Shown: positions 9,334 through 17,497 of the stretch, in pieces
How positions within the stretch are numbered: the stretch's first letter is position 1
Layout of the letters: each line of letters begins with the position of its first letter
DNA from: Psychrobacter namhaensis
GTDB taxonomy: Bacteria > Pseudomonadota > Gammaproteobacteria > Pseudomonadales > Moraxellaceae
Assembly: GCF_016107545.1 (NCBI RefSeq)
Contig: NZ_JABASS010000001.1
Coordinates: 186,001-250,000 of the forward strand
Reading direction: 5' to 3'
DNA: 64,000 nucleotides
Notes under the pieces: generated by a model
What the model was told of the DNA's origin: nothing
Databases searched by the model: none
What the model saw: the letters and a program-made list of their open reading frames with translations, nothing else
Made by a program: the position numbers and the translations under genes

Positions 9334-10710
9334 ATGGTAACGCTAACCCCGACACAAGATAAGTATCTGCCCTATGTGCTGGCGGTAGCTCTGTTTATGC
9401 AAATTTTGGACGCCACCATTTTAAACACGTCACTGCCACAAATGGCACAAGCGCTGGGTGAGTCGCCTTTAAAGATGCAGTGGGCTGTGATCAGCTATGC
9501 CTTAACCTTGGCGATATTTATTCCCATTAGTGGGTTTTTAGCCGATAAATTTGGTACTCGTCGAGTATTTTTGTCCGCCATCATCATTTTTTGTATTGGC
9601 TCATTACTATGTGCTGCATCGCCTACGCTAGATTTTTTGATTGGCTCACGTATCATTCAAGGTATTGGCGGTGCGATGATGACACCTGTTGCTCGTTTAA
9701 TATTGGTCAAATCCTATCCCCGTAATAAGCTCTTAACGGTGATGAATTTTGCGGTGATACCGGCATTGGTAGCACCTTTGGTAGGGCCGGTCTTAGGGGG
9801 CTATATCGTACAATACACCAGCTGGCATTGGATATTTTTGATCAATATACCGATGGGAATAGTAGGCTTTATTTTAGGCAAGAAACTGGTGCCCGCGTTA
9901 TTTGAAGATACCAAGCGTCTCGATTGGACAGGATTTTTATTGTTTGCAGCCGCTGCTTGTGGATTCACCCTGGCTGTCGAGTTTGGCTCGCAGACCGGTC
10001 GCGGGTTTTATGGTTTGTTACTGGGGTTGGGAGCCGGCCTACTGATAGGTGCGTATGTATGGCATGCCAAGCGACGATCTGCCCCATTATTTCCACTGAG
10101 TTTATTTGACATTCGCACCTTTCGTATTGGTATTACCGGTAATTTATTCACACGCTTAGGTATCAGTGCCGTCCCTTTTTTGCTGCCGCTGCTATTGCAA
10201 GTAGTGTTTGAGTACTCACCTTCACAGGCAGGTTGGTTACTAGCGCCTATCGCGGTCGGTGCCATCGGAATTAAACCGTGGGTGAGTAAAATTATTCAGC
10301 GTTTTAGCTACCGTAAGGTTCTGGTCTACAACACCTTGTTTATGGGCACCCTGATCCTTGTATTGGCGCAATTTAATGACGCCTCCCAATGGCTTTGGTT
10401 TGTCCCTATTCTGACCATAATGGGCGCTTGTAATTCGATGCAATTTAGTGCGATGAATACGATTACGATTGGTGATCTAGAGGGCACACAGACCAGTAGT
10501 GGTAACAGTTTGATGGCGGTCAATCAGCAGCTGGCGATTAGCTTTGGTATCGCCTTTGGTGCAGCCGTACTTAATATTTTACGTGAACGTATGCAACTTG
10601 ACACGCTGGCTGCGTTCCAAACCACCTATTGGATACTAGGGCTTTTAACCATTCTCTCAGGGTTGTACTTTTTACGTCTTAAGCCTGAAGACGGTCGCGG
10701 CTTATACTAA
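9334..10710 (+). CDS. MFS drug:H+ antiporter, DHA2 family (MdtD-like)
   Basis: Polytopic major facilitator transporter of about 458 aa, probably a drug or toxic-compound exporter. The DHA2 signature region is visible: LDATILNTSLPQMA in TM1, then GFLADKFGTRRVF in the loop after TM2, RIIQGIGGAMMTPVARL in TM4, GPVLGGYI in TM5, and SWHWIFLINIPMG. Overall order and length resemble E. coli MdtD. The frame is open upstream to 9166, which would add an extra hydrophobic segment. The ATG at 9334 is preferred because similarity begins immediately after it and GAGAG lies 5 bases upstream. Substrate not determinable. Confidence 0.85.
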   Translation: MVTLTPTQDKYLPYVLAVALFMQILDATILNTSLPQMAQALGESPLKMQWAVISYALTLAIFIPISGFLADKFGTRRVFLSAIIIFCIGSLLCAASPTLDFLIGSRIIQGIGGAMMTPVARLILVKSYPRNKLLTVMNFAVIPALVAPLVGPVLGGYIVQYTSWHWIFLINIPMGIVGFILGKKLVPALFEDTKRLDWTGFLLFAAAACGFTLAVEFGSQTGRGFYGLLLGLGAGLLIGAYVWHAKRRSAPLFPLSLFDIRTFRIGITGNLFTRLGISAVPFLLPLLLQVVFEYSPSQAGWLLAPIAVGAIGIKPWVSKIIQRFSYRKVLVYNTLFMGTLILVLAQFNDASQWLWFVPILTIMGACNSMQFSAMNTITIGDLEGTQTSSGNSLMAVNQQLAISFGIAFGAAVLNILRERMQLDTLAAFQTTYWILGLLTILSGLYFLRLKPEDGRGLY

Positions 10711-10762
10711 CCAAGTATAGATAAAAAAATAGATAAAAACATAAGCGTGGATTTTTGGCCAT

Positions 10763-10808
10763 AAAAAAGCCAGCGAGTGATGGTTTATAAAAAACACTCG
10801 CTGGCAAG
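10763..10808 (-). terminator. Terminator after the bacterioferritin genes
   Basis: An 11-bp perfect stem GCCAGCGAGTG/CACTCGCTGGC followed on the minus strand by a T-run. It lies between the convergent MFS and bacterioferritin genes. Confidence 0.85.
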
Positions 10809-10842
10809 TTTGGCTTATTTTACTGCCAATTATCGGGCGCTA

Positions 10843-11325
10843 CTAAGGCGCGTCATCCTCAGTGACTTGTGACTGGATATAGCGCTCCACGCCAATACTT
10901 TCAATCAAGTCTTCTTGCGTCTCTAGCCAATCTTGATACTCTTCATTACCATCTTTTAAGGTGACCAACAGCTGGCGAGAGACGTAATCAGATTTTGCTT
11001 CACATAAAGCAATGGCGTCAGTGATGATATCAAATTTCTGCTTTTCTAGACGCAAATTACAGTCAATTAACTCTGGCACATCTTCGCCAATAAACATCTT
11101 GCCATAATCTTGCAAATTGGGTAAGCCGTCTAGCAACAAAATTCGTGCAATCAGATCATCAGACCATTTCATCTCAGCGATAGATTGTTTGTAAAAATTT
11201 TCGTTAAGCGCTTCTAAGCCCCAATGACGGGCGATGCGTGCATGCAAAAAATACTGGTTGATCGCAATTAACGACTGTCCAAGCACTTTGTTTAAAGCGC
11301 GAATGACCTCTTTATCCCCTTTCAT
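10843..11325 (-). CDS. bfr: Bacterioferritin subunit, haem-ligand type with degenerate ferroxidase site
   Basis: Ferritin-like four-helix subunit of 160 aa. Aligned by eye to E. coli Bfr, it keeps Met52 (IAEMKW), the haem-coordinating residue. It has lost ferroxidase ligands: residue 18 is Ser instead of Glu, 54 is Trp instead of His, and the position of His130 is Tyr; Glu51, Glu94 and Glu127 are kept. It therefore probably binds haem but cannot oxidise iron alone. It is the downstream gene of a pair with the complementary subunit (66-base gap), so a mixed 24-mer is likely. Strong GGAG 7 bases before the ATG. Confidence 0.9.
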   Translation of the reverse strand: MKGDKEVIRALNKVLGQSLIAINQYFLHARIARHWGLEALNENFYKQSIAEMKWSDDLIARILLLDGLPNLQDYGKMFIGEDVPELIDCNLRLEKQKFDIITDAIALCEAKSDYVSRQLLVTLKDGNEEYQDWLETQEDLIESIGVERYIQSQVTEDDAP

Positions 11326-11390
11326 TATCTTTCTCCCTACGTACTTATTATTTAAGCGAAATATGGTTGCTGTTTATATTTATCGCGATA

Positions 11391-11879
11391 TTAAACCAGA
11401 TTAGGAGTGACTTCAGCCATTTGGCTTTGTAGATAATTGGGCAACCCAATCATATCGATAAGGCGTAACTGCTGCTCAAGCCAATGCGCATGATCTTCTT
11501 CCGTGTCTTTTAGCTGCTCAACCAGCATCTCACGCGTGACGTAATCGTGCTCTTCTTCACAAAGCGCAATACCATCTTTTAGATGCTGCTGTACTTGGTA
11601 CTCTAAATCAAGATCAAGCTGCAACATGTCAGGAACGGTGGCGCCAATTTTGATATCATTGACAGCCATATTAGGCGTGCCGCTTAGCATCAAAATACGG
11701 CGAATAATCGCTTGGGCATGCAGTGTCTCATCTGCCATCTCATGGTGGATGCGATCATACAACTTGCCATAATGCCATTCGGCATACATTTCTGAATGGA
11801 TAAAATACTGGTCACGAGCCGCAAGCTCACCACCTAATAAAAAATTCAAATAATCAATGACTTTTTGGCTACCTATCAT
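11391..11879 (-). CDS. bfr: Bacterioferritin subunit with intact ferroxidase site, no haem Met
   Basis: Ferritin-like subunit of 162 aa. It has the full di-iron set: Glu18 (LGGE), Glu51 and His54 in DETLH, a Glu at about 93 (DLEYQ), and the EExxH-type pair in TEEDHAHW. Position 52 is Thr, so the axial haem Met is missing. It should supply ferroxidase activity to a mixed shell with the neighbouring haem-type subunit. Ribosome site AGGGGAG lies 8 bases upstream. Similar two-subunit bacterioferritins are known in Neisseria and pseudomonads. Confidence 0.92.
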   Translation of the reverse strand: MIGSQKVIDYLNFLLGGELAARDQYFIHSEMYAEWHYGKLYDRIHHEMADETLHAQAIIRRILMLSGTPNMAVNDIKIGATVPDMLQLDLDLEYQVQQHLKDGIALCEEEHDYVTREMLVEQLKDTEEDHAHWLEQQLRLIDMIGLPNYLQSQMAEVTPNLV

Positions 11880-12284
11880 AACCTATACTCCCCTATTTAT
11901 ATTTTACAGATGCCAACGTATTCACAATATTCCATATAATGAAAGCACTATTGGTGAACTGATCCGTAAAAATCAAAATCAAAAAAACGTCTTATAACGA
12001 CAGACAGATATAGTAGCATATAGGAGCTGTACAGCTTGTAATGTTATGAACTAAGAATAAGATGCTAATTGAGAACTATAATTAGCTAGCGTCGCTATTG
12101 ATTACGGCCCCAACGATTGTGATGCGTGGCGAGATGGAACTAGGTGTGTCAGCAAGGTTATGTGGATACTCGCAACTCACCCTTTATGGTCAATAACCAA
12201 AGGATAAGTGCGGCGTACTGGAAGGTATGGGTAGGACGATAAGGTGTTATCTGGACAAAAAAGAAGTCTCTAAACCAATCATGC
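11880..12284. other. 405-base region upstream of bacterioferritin genes
   Basis: Must hold the bfr promoter near 11,900-11,960, which is AT-rich, but I see no unambiguous -35/-10 pair or Fur box. The part from about 12,060 to 12,270 is more GC-rich than typical spacer. It contains stops in all frames and no recognised motif. Confidence 0.3.
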
Positions 12285-12476
12285 TTAAACCGCATAGGCT
12301 AAGACATCAAGTTTGGCATGGTGGTCATCTAGGTAGTCATTGACCATCGGCTCACAGCAACCACAGCAAGTCGCAACATCGAGGGTATCTTTTAGACCAT
12401 CAAGCGTATCAATACCTGAAGCAATAGCTGCTTTGATTTGCTTTTCTTTTACGTCATTACAGATGCATACGTACAT
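12285..12476 (-). CDS. bfd: Bacterioferritin-associated ferredoxin
   Basis: Small [2Fe-2S] protein of 63 aa that docks on bacterioferritin and reduces its haem to release stored iron. Cys4 and Cys6 (CIC) and a Cys-rich TCCGCCEP segment near residue 38 give the CxC...CxxC ligand set of Bfd/Fer2_BFD domains. Length is normal for Bfd. Perfect AGGAG 7 bases before the ATG. It is transcribed separately from the bfr pair, from a promoter overlapped by a Fur box, which fits release of stored iron under starvation. Confidence 0.95.
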   Translation of the reverse strand: MYVCICNDVKEKQIKAAIASGIDTLDGLKDTLDVATCCGCCEPMVNDYLDDHHAKLDVLAYAV

Positions 12477-12633
12477 GGATTGGCTCCTCTGAATACCACT
12501 ATTCGGTGGCTGTGTTTTGTACTGCTGTTTTATACTGCTGGTAAAGGTAAAGTGTCAATGATGCAGGTGTTGAGTGACAGTTTGCACCGTTTGCTTTGAC
12601 GCGCCCCCTAACATCATTGTCATTAGTTTGTGT

Positions 12634-12662
12634 ATAATAACGATAACTATTATCATTTGCAA
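12634..12662 (-). promoter_or_regulatory. bfd sigma-70 promoter
   Basis: On the minus strand TTGCAA (12662-12657) and TATTAT (12639-12634) are separated by exactly 17 bases. The predicted start is near 12627, about 150 bases before bfd. Confidence 0.6.
12642..12660. promoter_or_regulatory. Fur box in the bfd/arsR divergent region
   Basis: GATAACTATTATCATTTGC matches 14 of 19 positions of the consensus Fur box and lies across the spacer of the bfd promoter. This is the placement expected for iron-dependent repression. Confidence 0.65.
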
Positions 12663-12868
12663 TAGTATTTGACTATTATTTGTCATAAAAAATCTTTATA
12701 TTACACATACTTAATCAATGTAAATGAATATAAGTACGCATGTAACCCATTACTATCAAAAGTAGTGAATTAACGACGAACTGTAAGACCGCTTACTTTT
12801 CAATCGATTCTGTAGATAACTGCTGTTATATTGAATCCCTATTAACAAAGCCTCATTGGAATTGCTCT

Positions 12869-13192
12869 ATGTCTGATAATAATTTTGAGATACGACCTAT
12901 CGAGTTGTTTAAAGTTCTATCTGATCCGACCCGCTTAAAAATATTTCAAATTCTCTTTAAAAAAGAAGCACGCTGCGTGGGTGAGTTGGTAGAAATACTC
13001 GATCAACCGCAACCAACGATATCGCGTCATTTGAATCATTTGAAAAAACTGGGTATTTTACACTGTGTTCGCGATGGCACGTGGATGTGGTATGAAGTGG
13101 CTGATGACTTGCCAGACTGGTGCCAAGATATTTTAGACATCACTTATAAGCAAATATCAACCAAAGACATTGCTATGCCAAAGCCTGCTTAA
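12869..13192 (+). CDS. ArsR-family metal- or redox-type transcriptional regulator
   Basis: Winged-helix DNA-binding repressor of 107 aa. The N-terminal half matches the ArsR fold: LFKVLSDPTRLKIFQIL (first helices), CVGELVEILDQPQPTISRHLNHLKKLGIL (helix-turn-helix), then a wing ending in WYEV. Cys residues are present near 36, 66 and 89, but the classical ELCVCDL metal site is replaced by CVGELVEI, so the inducer is unclear. It is divergent from bfd with about 390 bases between and no operon partner downstream. Its target is not evident from this window. Confidence 0.85.
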   Translation: MSDNNFEIRPIELFKVLSDPTRLKIFQILFKKEARCVGELVEILDQPQPTISRHLNHLKKLGILHCVRDGTWMWYEVADDLPDWCQDILDITYKQISTKDIAMPKPA

Positions 13193-13282
13193 ACAGTATG
13201 GACGTTCGAATTTTGGGTGGGCTTTATAGTAGGCAATGTTGCTATTGAAACAAATAACACCGTCTTAGGCCCATCTTAACGC

Positions 13283-13317
13283 AAAAAAAAGACCTACTCA
13301 TTGTAGGTCTTTTTTTA
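13283..13317. terminator. Bidirectional terminator between arsR and cysA
   Basis: Stem GACCTAC/GTAGGTC with a 5-nt loop, extended by A8 on one side and T7 on the other. Serves both convergent genes. Confidence 0.9.
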
Positions 13318-13350
13318 ATCTCGCCAATACGGCTACTGTCTCAAACACAC

Positions 13351-14073
13351 TTAGACTAAATCTAAGAAGTCACTGATAAAAGCGTTGGCTGGCTGGTGTA
13401 TCAGCTCCTCTGACGTCCCTACCTGCTCTACTCGCCCTTGATTCATGACCACAATCTCATCTGACACCGCACGGGCTTCTTCTTGATCATGAGTCACCAT
13501 AATGCTGGTAATACCCAGCTCATGATGAATGTTTTTTAGCCAAGTACGCAGCTCTTTACGCACTTTGGCATCTAGCGCCCCAAATGGCTCATCTAGCAGT
13601 AGTAGCTTTGGCTTGACCGCCAAGGCTCGTGCCAGCGCAATCCTTTGGCGCTGACCACCTGACAATTGGTGTGGATAAGCGTTGGCGACTTGTGGTAGCT
13701 GTACTAGCTCTAGCAGTTCGGCCACGCGCTTATTGATATCCGCTTTGCTTGGCCGTTCATTCTTTGGCAACAACGTCAGTCCAAAAGCAACATTATCGGC
13801 GATGTTTTTGTGCCGAAACAGCGCATAATGCTGAAACATAAAGCCAATGTGCCGCTTTTGCACAGGCGTGTTGGTCACATCCAGCTCATCAAATAATATC
13901 TGCCCAGAATCTGCATACTCTAGACCTGCGATAATACGTAGCAAGGTCGTTTTGCCGCACCCTGAGGGTCCAAGTAAGGTAGTCAGTTTACCAGTTGGCA
14001 CAGTGATATTGATATTGTCTAACGCAGTAAAGTTACCGAATTTTTTATTAACGTTGCGAATCTCGATGCTCAT
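13351..14073 (-). CDS. cysA: Sulfate/thiosulfate ABC transporter ATPase CysA (short form)
   Basis: Cytoplasmic ATPase that powers sulfate import with CysT and CysW. Walker [10 protein letters not shown] near residue 35, Q-loop MFQHYALF, signature LSGGQRQR (about 138), Walker [14 protein letters not shown] and the switch His in VTHDQEEA are all present. At 240 aa it contains only the nucleotide-binding domain. The C-terminal ~100-residue TOBE/regulatory domain of enterobacterial CysA (about 365 aa) is absent, and a proper terminator follows, so this is not a sequencing truncation. It lies 92 bases after cysW and is the last gene of the transport operon. Confidence 0.93.
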   Translation of the reverse strand: MSIEIRNVNKKFGNFTALDNINITVPTGKLTTLLGPSGCGKTTLLRIIAGLEYADSGQILFDELDVTNTPVQKRHIGFMFQHYALFRHKNIADNVAFGLTLLPKNERPSKADINKRVAELLELVQLPQVANAYPHQLSGGQRQRIALARALAVKPKLLLLDEPFGALDAKVRKELRTWLKNIHHELGITSIMVTHDQEEARAVSDEIVVMNQGRVEQVGTSEELIHQPANAFISDFLDLV

Positions 14074-14165
14074 AATCGTATCTCTTATTATATCTTTTGG
14101 CTTATCGTGGCATATTGTTTCATGGTGACGACGTCAGTGGTATTGAATCAAACCCTATCACTTAT

Positions 14166-15101
14166 TTAAACCGCATCACTTTTACTTTCTGCGACGGTCG
14201 CATTGGCACTTACTGGTAGCTCAGGCGCACTTGCTAGTCGCTCGGACTTGGCAAACTTACGCTCTTGTACTTTGGTCATCACTTGCTGAATAAGTAACGT
14301 CACTAATGCCAGCGCCGCAAGTAGGCTCGATAAGGCAAAAGCGGCGGTAAAGTTATAATCATTATAGGCAATCTCAACCAACAGCGGCATGGTATTGGTT
14401 TCACCGCGAATGTGACCTGACACCACACTGACCGCGCCAAACTCACCCATTGCTCGCGCGTTGGTCAAAATCAAACCATAAAGCAACGCCCACTTTATAT
14501 TTGGCAACGTGACATGCCAAAAGGTCTGCCAACCCGTGGCGCCCAAGGTCAAGGCGGCCTGCTCTTCACTATCGCCTTGCGTCTGCATCAGCGGGATCAG
14601 CTCACGGGCCACAAATGGAAAAGTAACAAACAGCGTCGCCAAAACAATACCGGGGACGGCGTAAATCACCTGGAAGCCCATGCTCTCAAGCCAGCCACCC
14701 ACAGTAGAATTCAGCCCGAATAGTAAAACAAACATCAAACCTGCCACGACGGGAGATACAGAAAACGGTAAATCCAGCAAGGTGGTCACCAGCTGTTTGC
14801 CTTTGAATTGATAACGTGTGACCAGCCAAGCAATGGCTATGCCCATCACCATATTAATGGGCAAAACAATCGCCGCTGTAATTAACGTCAGCTTGATGGC
14901 CTGCATGGCTTCAGGGTCGACAAGTGAGGCAATATACAACTGCCAGCCATTCTTAAAGGCTTCATAAAACACGGCCAATAATGGGATGACCAACATGATA
15001 ACCATAAATAGCACAGCGATGACGATAAAGGTACGGCGTAACCAAGGGGTGTCTTTGGTTGCCGGATTGCTTTGGTAGTCGTAGCTATTGGATATTTGCA
15101 T
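14166..15101 (-). CDS. cysW: Sulfate ABC transporter permease CysW
   Basis: Inner-membrane permease of 311 aa, pairing with CysT to form the sulfate channel. It has six hydrophobic segments and the binding-protein-dependent permease loop EEQAALTLGATGWQTFWHVTLPN (EAA motif, split here by its central Gly), which contacts CysA. The C-terminal ~35 residues are hydrophilic. The start lies 1 base after the cysT stop, with AGGAG 9 bases upstream inside cysT, so the two are translationally coupled. CysW rather than CysT is inferred from gene order and from the MGEFGAVSVVSG segment. Confidence 0.92.
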   Translation of the reverse strand: MQISNSYDYQSNPATKDTPWLRRTFIVIAVLFMVIMLVIPLLAVFYEAFKNGWQLYIASLVDPEAMQAIKLTLITAAIVLPINMVMGIAIAWLVTRYQFKGKQLVTTLLDLPFSVSPVVAGLMFVLLFGLNSTVGGWLESMGFQVIYAVPGIVLATLFVTFPFVARELIPLMQTQGDSEEQAALTLGATGWQTFWHVTLPNIKWALLYGLILTNARAMGEFGAVSVVSGHIRGETNTMPLLVEIAYNDYNFTAAFALSSLLAALALVTLLIQQVMTKVQERKFAKSERLASAPELPVSANATVAESKSDAV

Positions 15102-15102
15102 G

Positions 15103-15987
15103 TTAGCGAGCTCCTACACGGCGCGACAGCTTCCACTGTACAATATTAATGGTTAACAAAATAACAAATGAGATCAGCAGCATAAACAACGCCACAGCCG
15201 AAGCCCCTTGAATATCAAATTGCTCAAGTTTGCTGATGATAATGAGCGGTAAAATCTCCGACTGCATCGGAATATTGCCTGCGATAAAAATCACCGAGCC
15301 ATACTCGCCAGTAGCCCGCGCAAACATCATTCCTGCGCCCATTAACAAAGCGGGCAACAGCTCGGGCAAAATCACTTTTCGAAACGTGGTTAAGCGATTG
15401 GCACCCAACACCGCGGACGCTTCTTCAAACTCAACCGACAGCTCTGCTAAAACAGGCTGTACCGCGCGGACAATAAAAGGAAAGCTGACCACAACCAAGG
15501 CCAACCAAATCCCTATCGGCGTAAAAGCGACCTGAATATCAAACTTGGCGAACCATTGTCCTATTAGGCCGTTAGGGGCATAAAGCGTGGCAAGCGAGAT
15601 GCCCGTGACTGCCGTTGGCAAAGCAAAGGGTAGATCAACCAACGCATTGATCAACGACTTGCCCCAAAACTCATAACGAACGAGCACCCAAGCAACTAAT
15701 GTACCGAACACCATATTGGTCAGCATCGCTAAAAATGACATCCATAAGCTCAGCTTGATCGCAGCAGTGACCTGCGGCTGGGTAATGGTTTCCCAAAACC
15801 CTGTCCAGCCCATTTGTGTGGTGGTATAAGCCATCATGGCAAACGGCAGCACCACCAATAACGATAAGCTAAAGACAGTAATACCCATACTCAGGCCAAA
15901 CCCTGGCAACACATTGCGTTGACGCAAACGTGTCAGCCATCCTTTTTTCAAAGGGGGCTTACTGGCAGAAGAAGATGTTGCACTCAT
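15103..15987 (-). CDS. cysT: Sulfate ABC transporter permease CysT (CysU)
   Basis: Inner-membrane permease of 294 aa with six hydrophobic segments and an EAA loop (FEEASAVLGANRLTTFRKVI). It contains the ATGEYGSVIFIAGN segment characteristic of CysT/CysU. The first ~30 residues are basic and cytoplasmic. AGGA lies 7 bases before the ATG. It heads the permease-ATPase part of the sulfate operon, about 210 bases after the upstream sulfate-binding protein gene, with an intercistronic hairpin between them. Confidence 0.93.
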   Translation of the reverse strand: MSATSSSASKPPLKKGWLTRLRQRNVLPGFGLSMGITVFSLSLLVVLPFAMMAYTTTQMGWTGFWETITQPQVTAAIKLSLWMSFLAMLTNMVFGTLVAWVLVRYEFWGKSLINALVDLPFALPTAVTGISLATLYAPNGLIGQWFAKFDIQVAFTPIGIWLALVVVSFPFIVRAVQPVLAELSVEFEEASAVLGANRLTTFRKVILPELLPALLMGAGMMFARATGEYGSVIFIAGNIPMQSEILPLIIISKLEQFDIQGASAVALFMLLISFVILLTINIVQWKLSRRVGAR

Positions 15988-16081
15988 AGTGATGTCCTAT
16001 TGCCTATCGGATGGTACTTAACGTAAGACCATGTTGTATCAAGTTGATGATTAATCCGTCTGTTTTATAAAGGGCCATGTT

Positions 16082-16116
16082 ATAAAGGACATAGCGCAAA
16101 TGACCATGTCCTTTAT
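16082..16116. repeat. Intercistronic inverted repeat between sbp and cysT
   Basis: Perfect 11-bp arms ATAAAGGACAT/ATGTCCTTTAT with a 13-nt loop. It has no T-run on the sbp-to-cysT strand, so it resembles an mRNA-stabilising or attenuating hairpin more than a full terminator. Confidence 0.6.
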
Positions 16117-16200
16117 GGGGTTTTCATGAGTGACTGCTCATACGTATGAGATGACACCCATTGCTAGTACATGCACGGCTCTTATGAGCGTCACAAGCGG

Positions 16201-17292
16201 TTATTGCGGCGCATTAACAGCTAACTGATCGAACACACCGCCATCGCTGAAGTAAGTGCCCATGATTTCATCCCACGACCCAAACGCGTCATTCGGGCGG
16301 AAGGTTTCAACTGGTGGTAATTTATCACTGTTTTTATCCAGCACGCTTTGAACGCTAGGGCGTAGGTATAGATCGGCTGCCAACTGCTGAGCAGGCTCGC
16401 TCCATAAGTAATCAAGATAGGCTTTTGCCGCTTCAGTCGTGCCTTTTTTGTCGGTCACTGACGTCACAACCGCGACGGGGCTCTCTGATTTGATAGAGTA
16501 ATCTGGATAAACGATGTCTACTTGACCGGCGCCAAAGTCAGTCGCGGCAAGATTGGCCTCATTTTCAAAAGTCACCAAAACATCACCAATACCGCGTTGA
16601 ACAAAAGTAGTGGTGGCTGCACGCCCGCCATTTTCATAAACCTTGACGTTTTTAAGCATGTCTTTTACGTAGTTTTTCGCTGGCGCTTCTTCGTTATTAA
16701 AGGCATGTAAACCGTAACCGTAAGCCCCTAAAAAGGCATAGCGACCATTACCCGTCACTTTTGGGTTGGCCATGACAATCTCAACTCCTTCTTTGGTCAA
16801 GTCTTCCCAATCATTGATGCCTTTTGGATTGCCCTTACGTACCAAAAACACGATGGTACTGGTAAACGGTACGGCGTTATCTGGGAATTTACTCTCCCAA
16901 TCTGATTCAACCAAACCCCTCTTCTCAAGTAACTCAATATCAGAGCCTTGGTTCATCGTCGCGACATCCGCTTGCAACCCATTAGCAATCGAGAGGGCTT
17001 GTTTGCTTGAGCCGCCATGTGACTGCTTAATGAGAATATCGCTGTCTGGATTCTCAGCTTTATAGTGCTCAACGAATAGCGGGTTATAGTCTTTATAAAA
17101 ATCACGCGCCACATCATAAGAGACGTTTAGCAGCTCGATGTTTTGACCCGCTGCCGTGCCATCGGCAGTAGCAGTCGTCTCTGTCTGTTCGCCATTGCTA
17201 CAGCCAGCAAGACCCAAGGTCAAGGAAACGCCTGCAATACTCAAGACGTTAAGTACTTTACTTTTTTGTTGATAACGCGCGGCGTATGTCAT
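16201..17292 (-). CDS. sbp: Sulfate-binding lipoprotein, paralogue 1
   Basis: Periplasmic sulfate-binding component of the ABC importer, 363 aa. The N-terminus is a lipoprotein signal with lipobox LAGC (Cys near residue 31). The family landmarks LLNVSYDVARDFYKDYN, KQSHGGSSKQA, VNGTAVPFTSTIV-like and YGYGLHAF follow. The second paralogue lies immediately upstream (205-base gap). GAGGG lies 5 bases before the ATG. The promoter region shares conserved elements with the paralogue. Thiosulfate binding (CysP) cannot be excluded. Confidence 0.92.
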   Translation of the reverse strand: MTYAARYQQKSKVLNVLSIAGVSLTLGLAGCSNGEQTETTATADGTAAGQNIELLNVSYDVARDFYKDYNPLFVEHYKAENPDSDILIKQSHGGSSKQALSIANGLQADVATMNQGSDIELLEKRGLVESDWESKFPDNAVPFTSTIVFLVRKGNPKGINDWEDLTKEGVEIVMANPKVTGNGRYAFLGAYGYGLHAFNNEEAPAKNYVKDMLKNVKVYENGGRAATTTFVQRGIGDVLVTFENEANLAATDFGAGQVDIVYPDYSIKSESPVAVVTSVTDKKGTTEAAKAYLDYLWSEPAQQLAADLYLRPSVQSVLDKNSDKLPPVETFRPNDAFGSWDEIMGTYFSDGGVFDQLAVNAPQ

Positions 17293-17326
17293 AAGTCCCT
17301 CAAAAGTGTCTGTTAGGTAATGTCAG

Positions 17327-17384
17327 TATGCTAACAGCGCCATCTTATTATGTTTAATGATGAATATGCGTATGTTATTGCCAA
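17327..17384 (-). promoter_or_regulatory. Promoter and candidate CysB-type elements of sbp paralogue 1
   Basis: Plus-strand TATGCTAACAGC (17327-17338) is 15 bases from TTAATGATGAAT (17354-17365), and TTATTGCCAA follows at 17375-17384. On the minus strand this gives an extended -10, TGTTAGCAT, about 30 bases before the start codon. The same 12+15+12 layout recurs before the other sbp gene. CysB as the regulator is inference. Confidence 0.5.
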
Positions 17385-17497
17385 AACGGAATAACAAGCC
17401 AGTAAGTATAAAGTTATCAATCAGTTGCCAAATATCTGCAAAAGCGTACCCAATAGATAAGCACAGATCGGCTGGGCTACGTCTTTAAAATCAGCCG

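Larger units (their letters stand above)
12477..12868. other. Divergent bfd/arsR intergenic region
   Basis: Holds the Fur box and bfd promoter described separately. The 3' half is AT-rich and should contain the arsR promoter, but no clear -35/-10 pair stands out. No small gene is seen. Confidence 0.4.

Noticed and set aside
12060-12270. GC-richer stretch that might be a gene remnant
   Set aside because: All frames contain stops and I recognise no residual protein or IS end.
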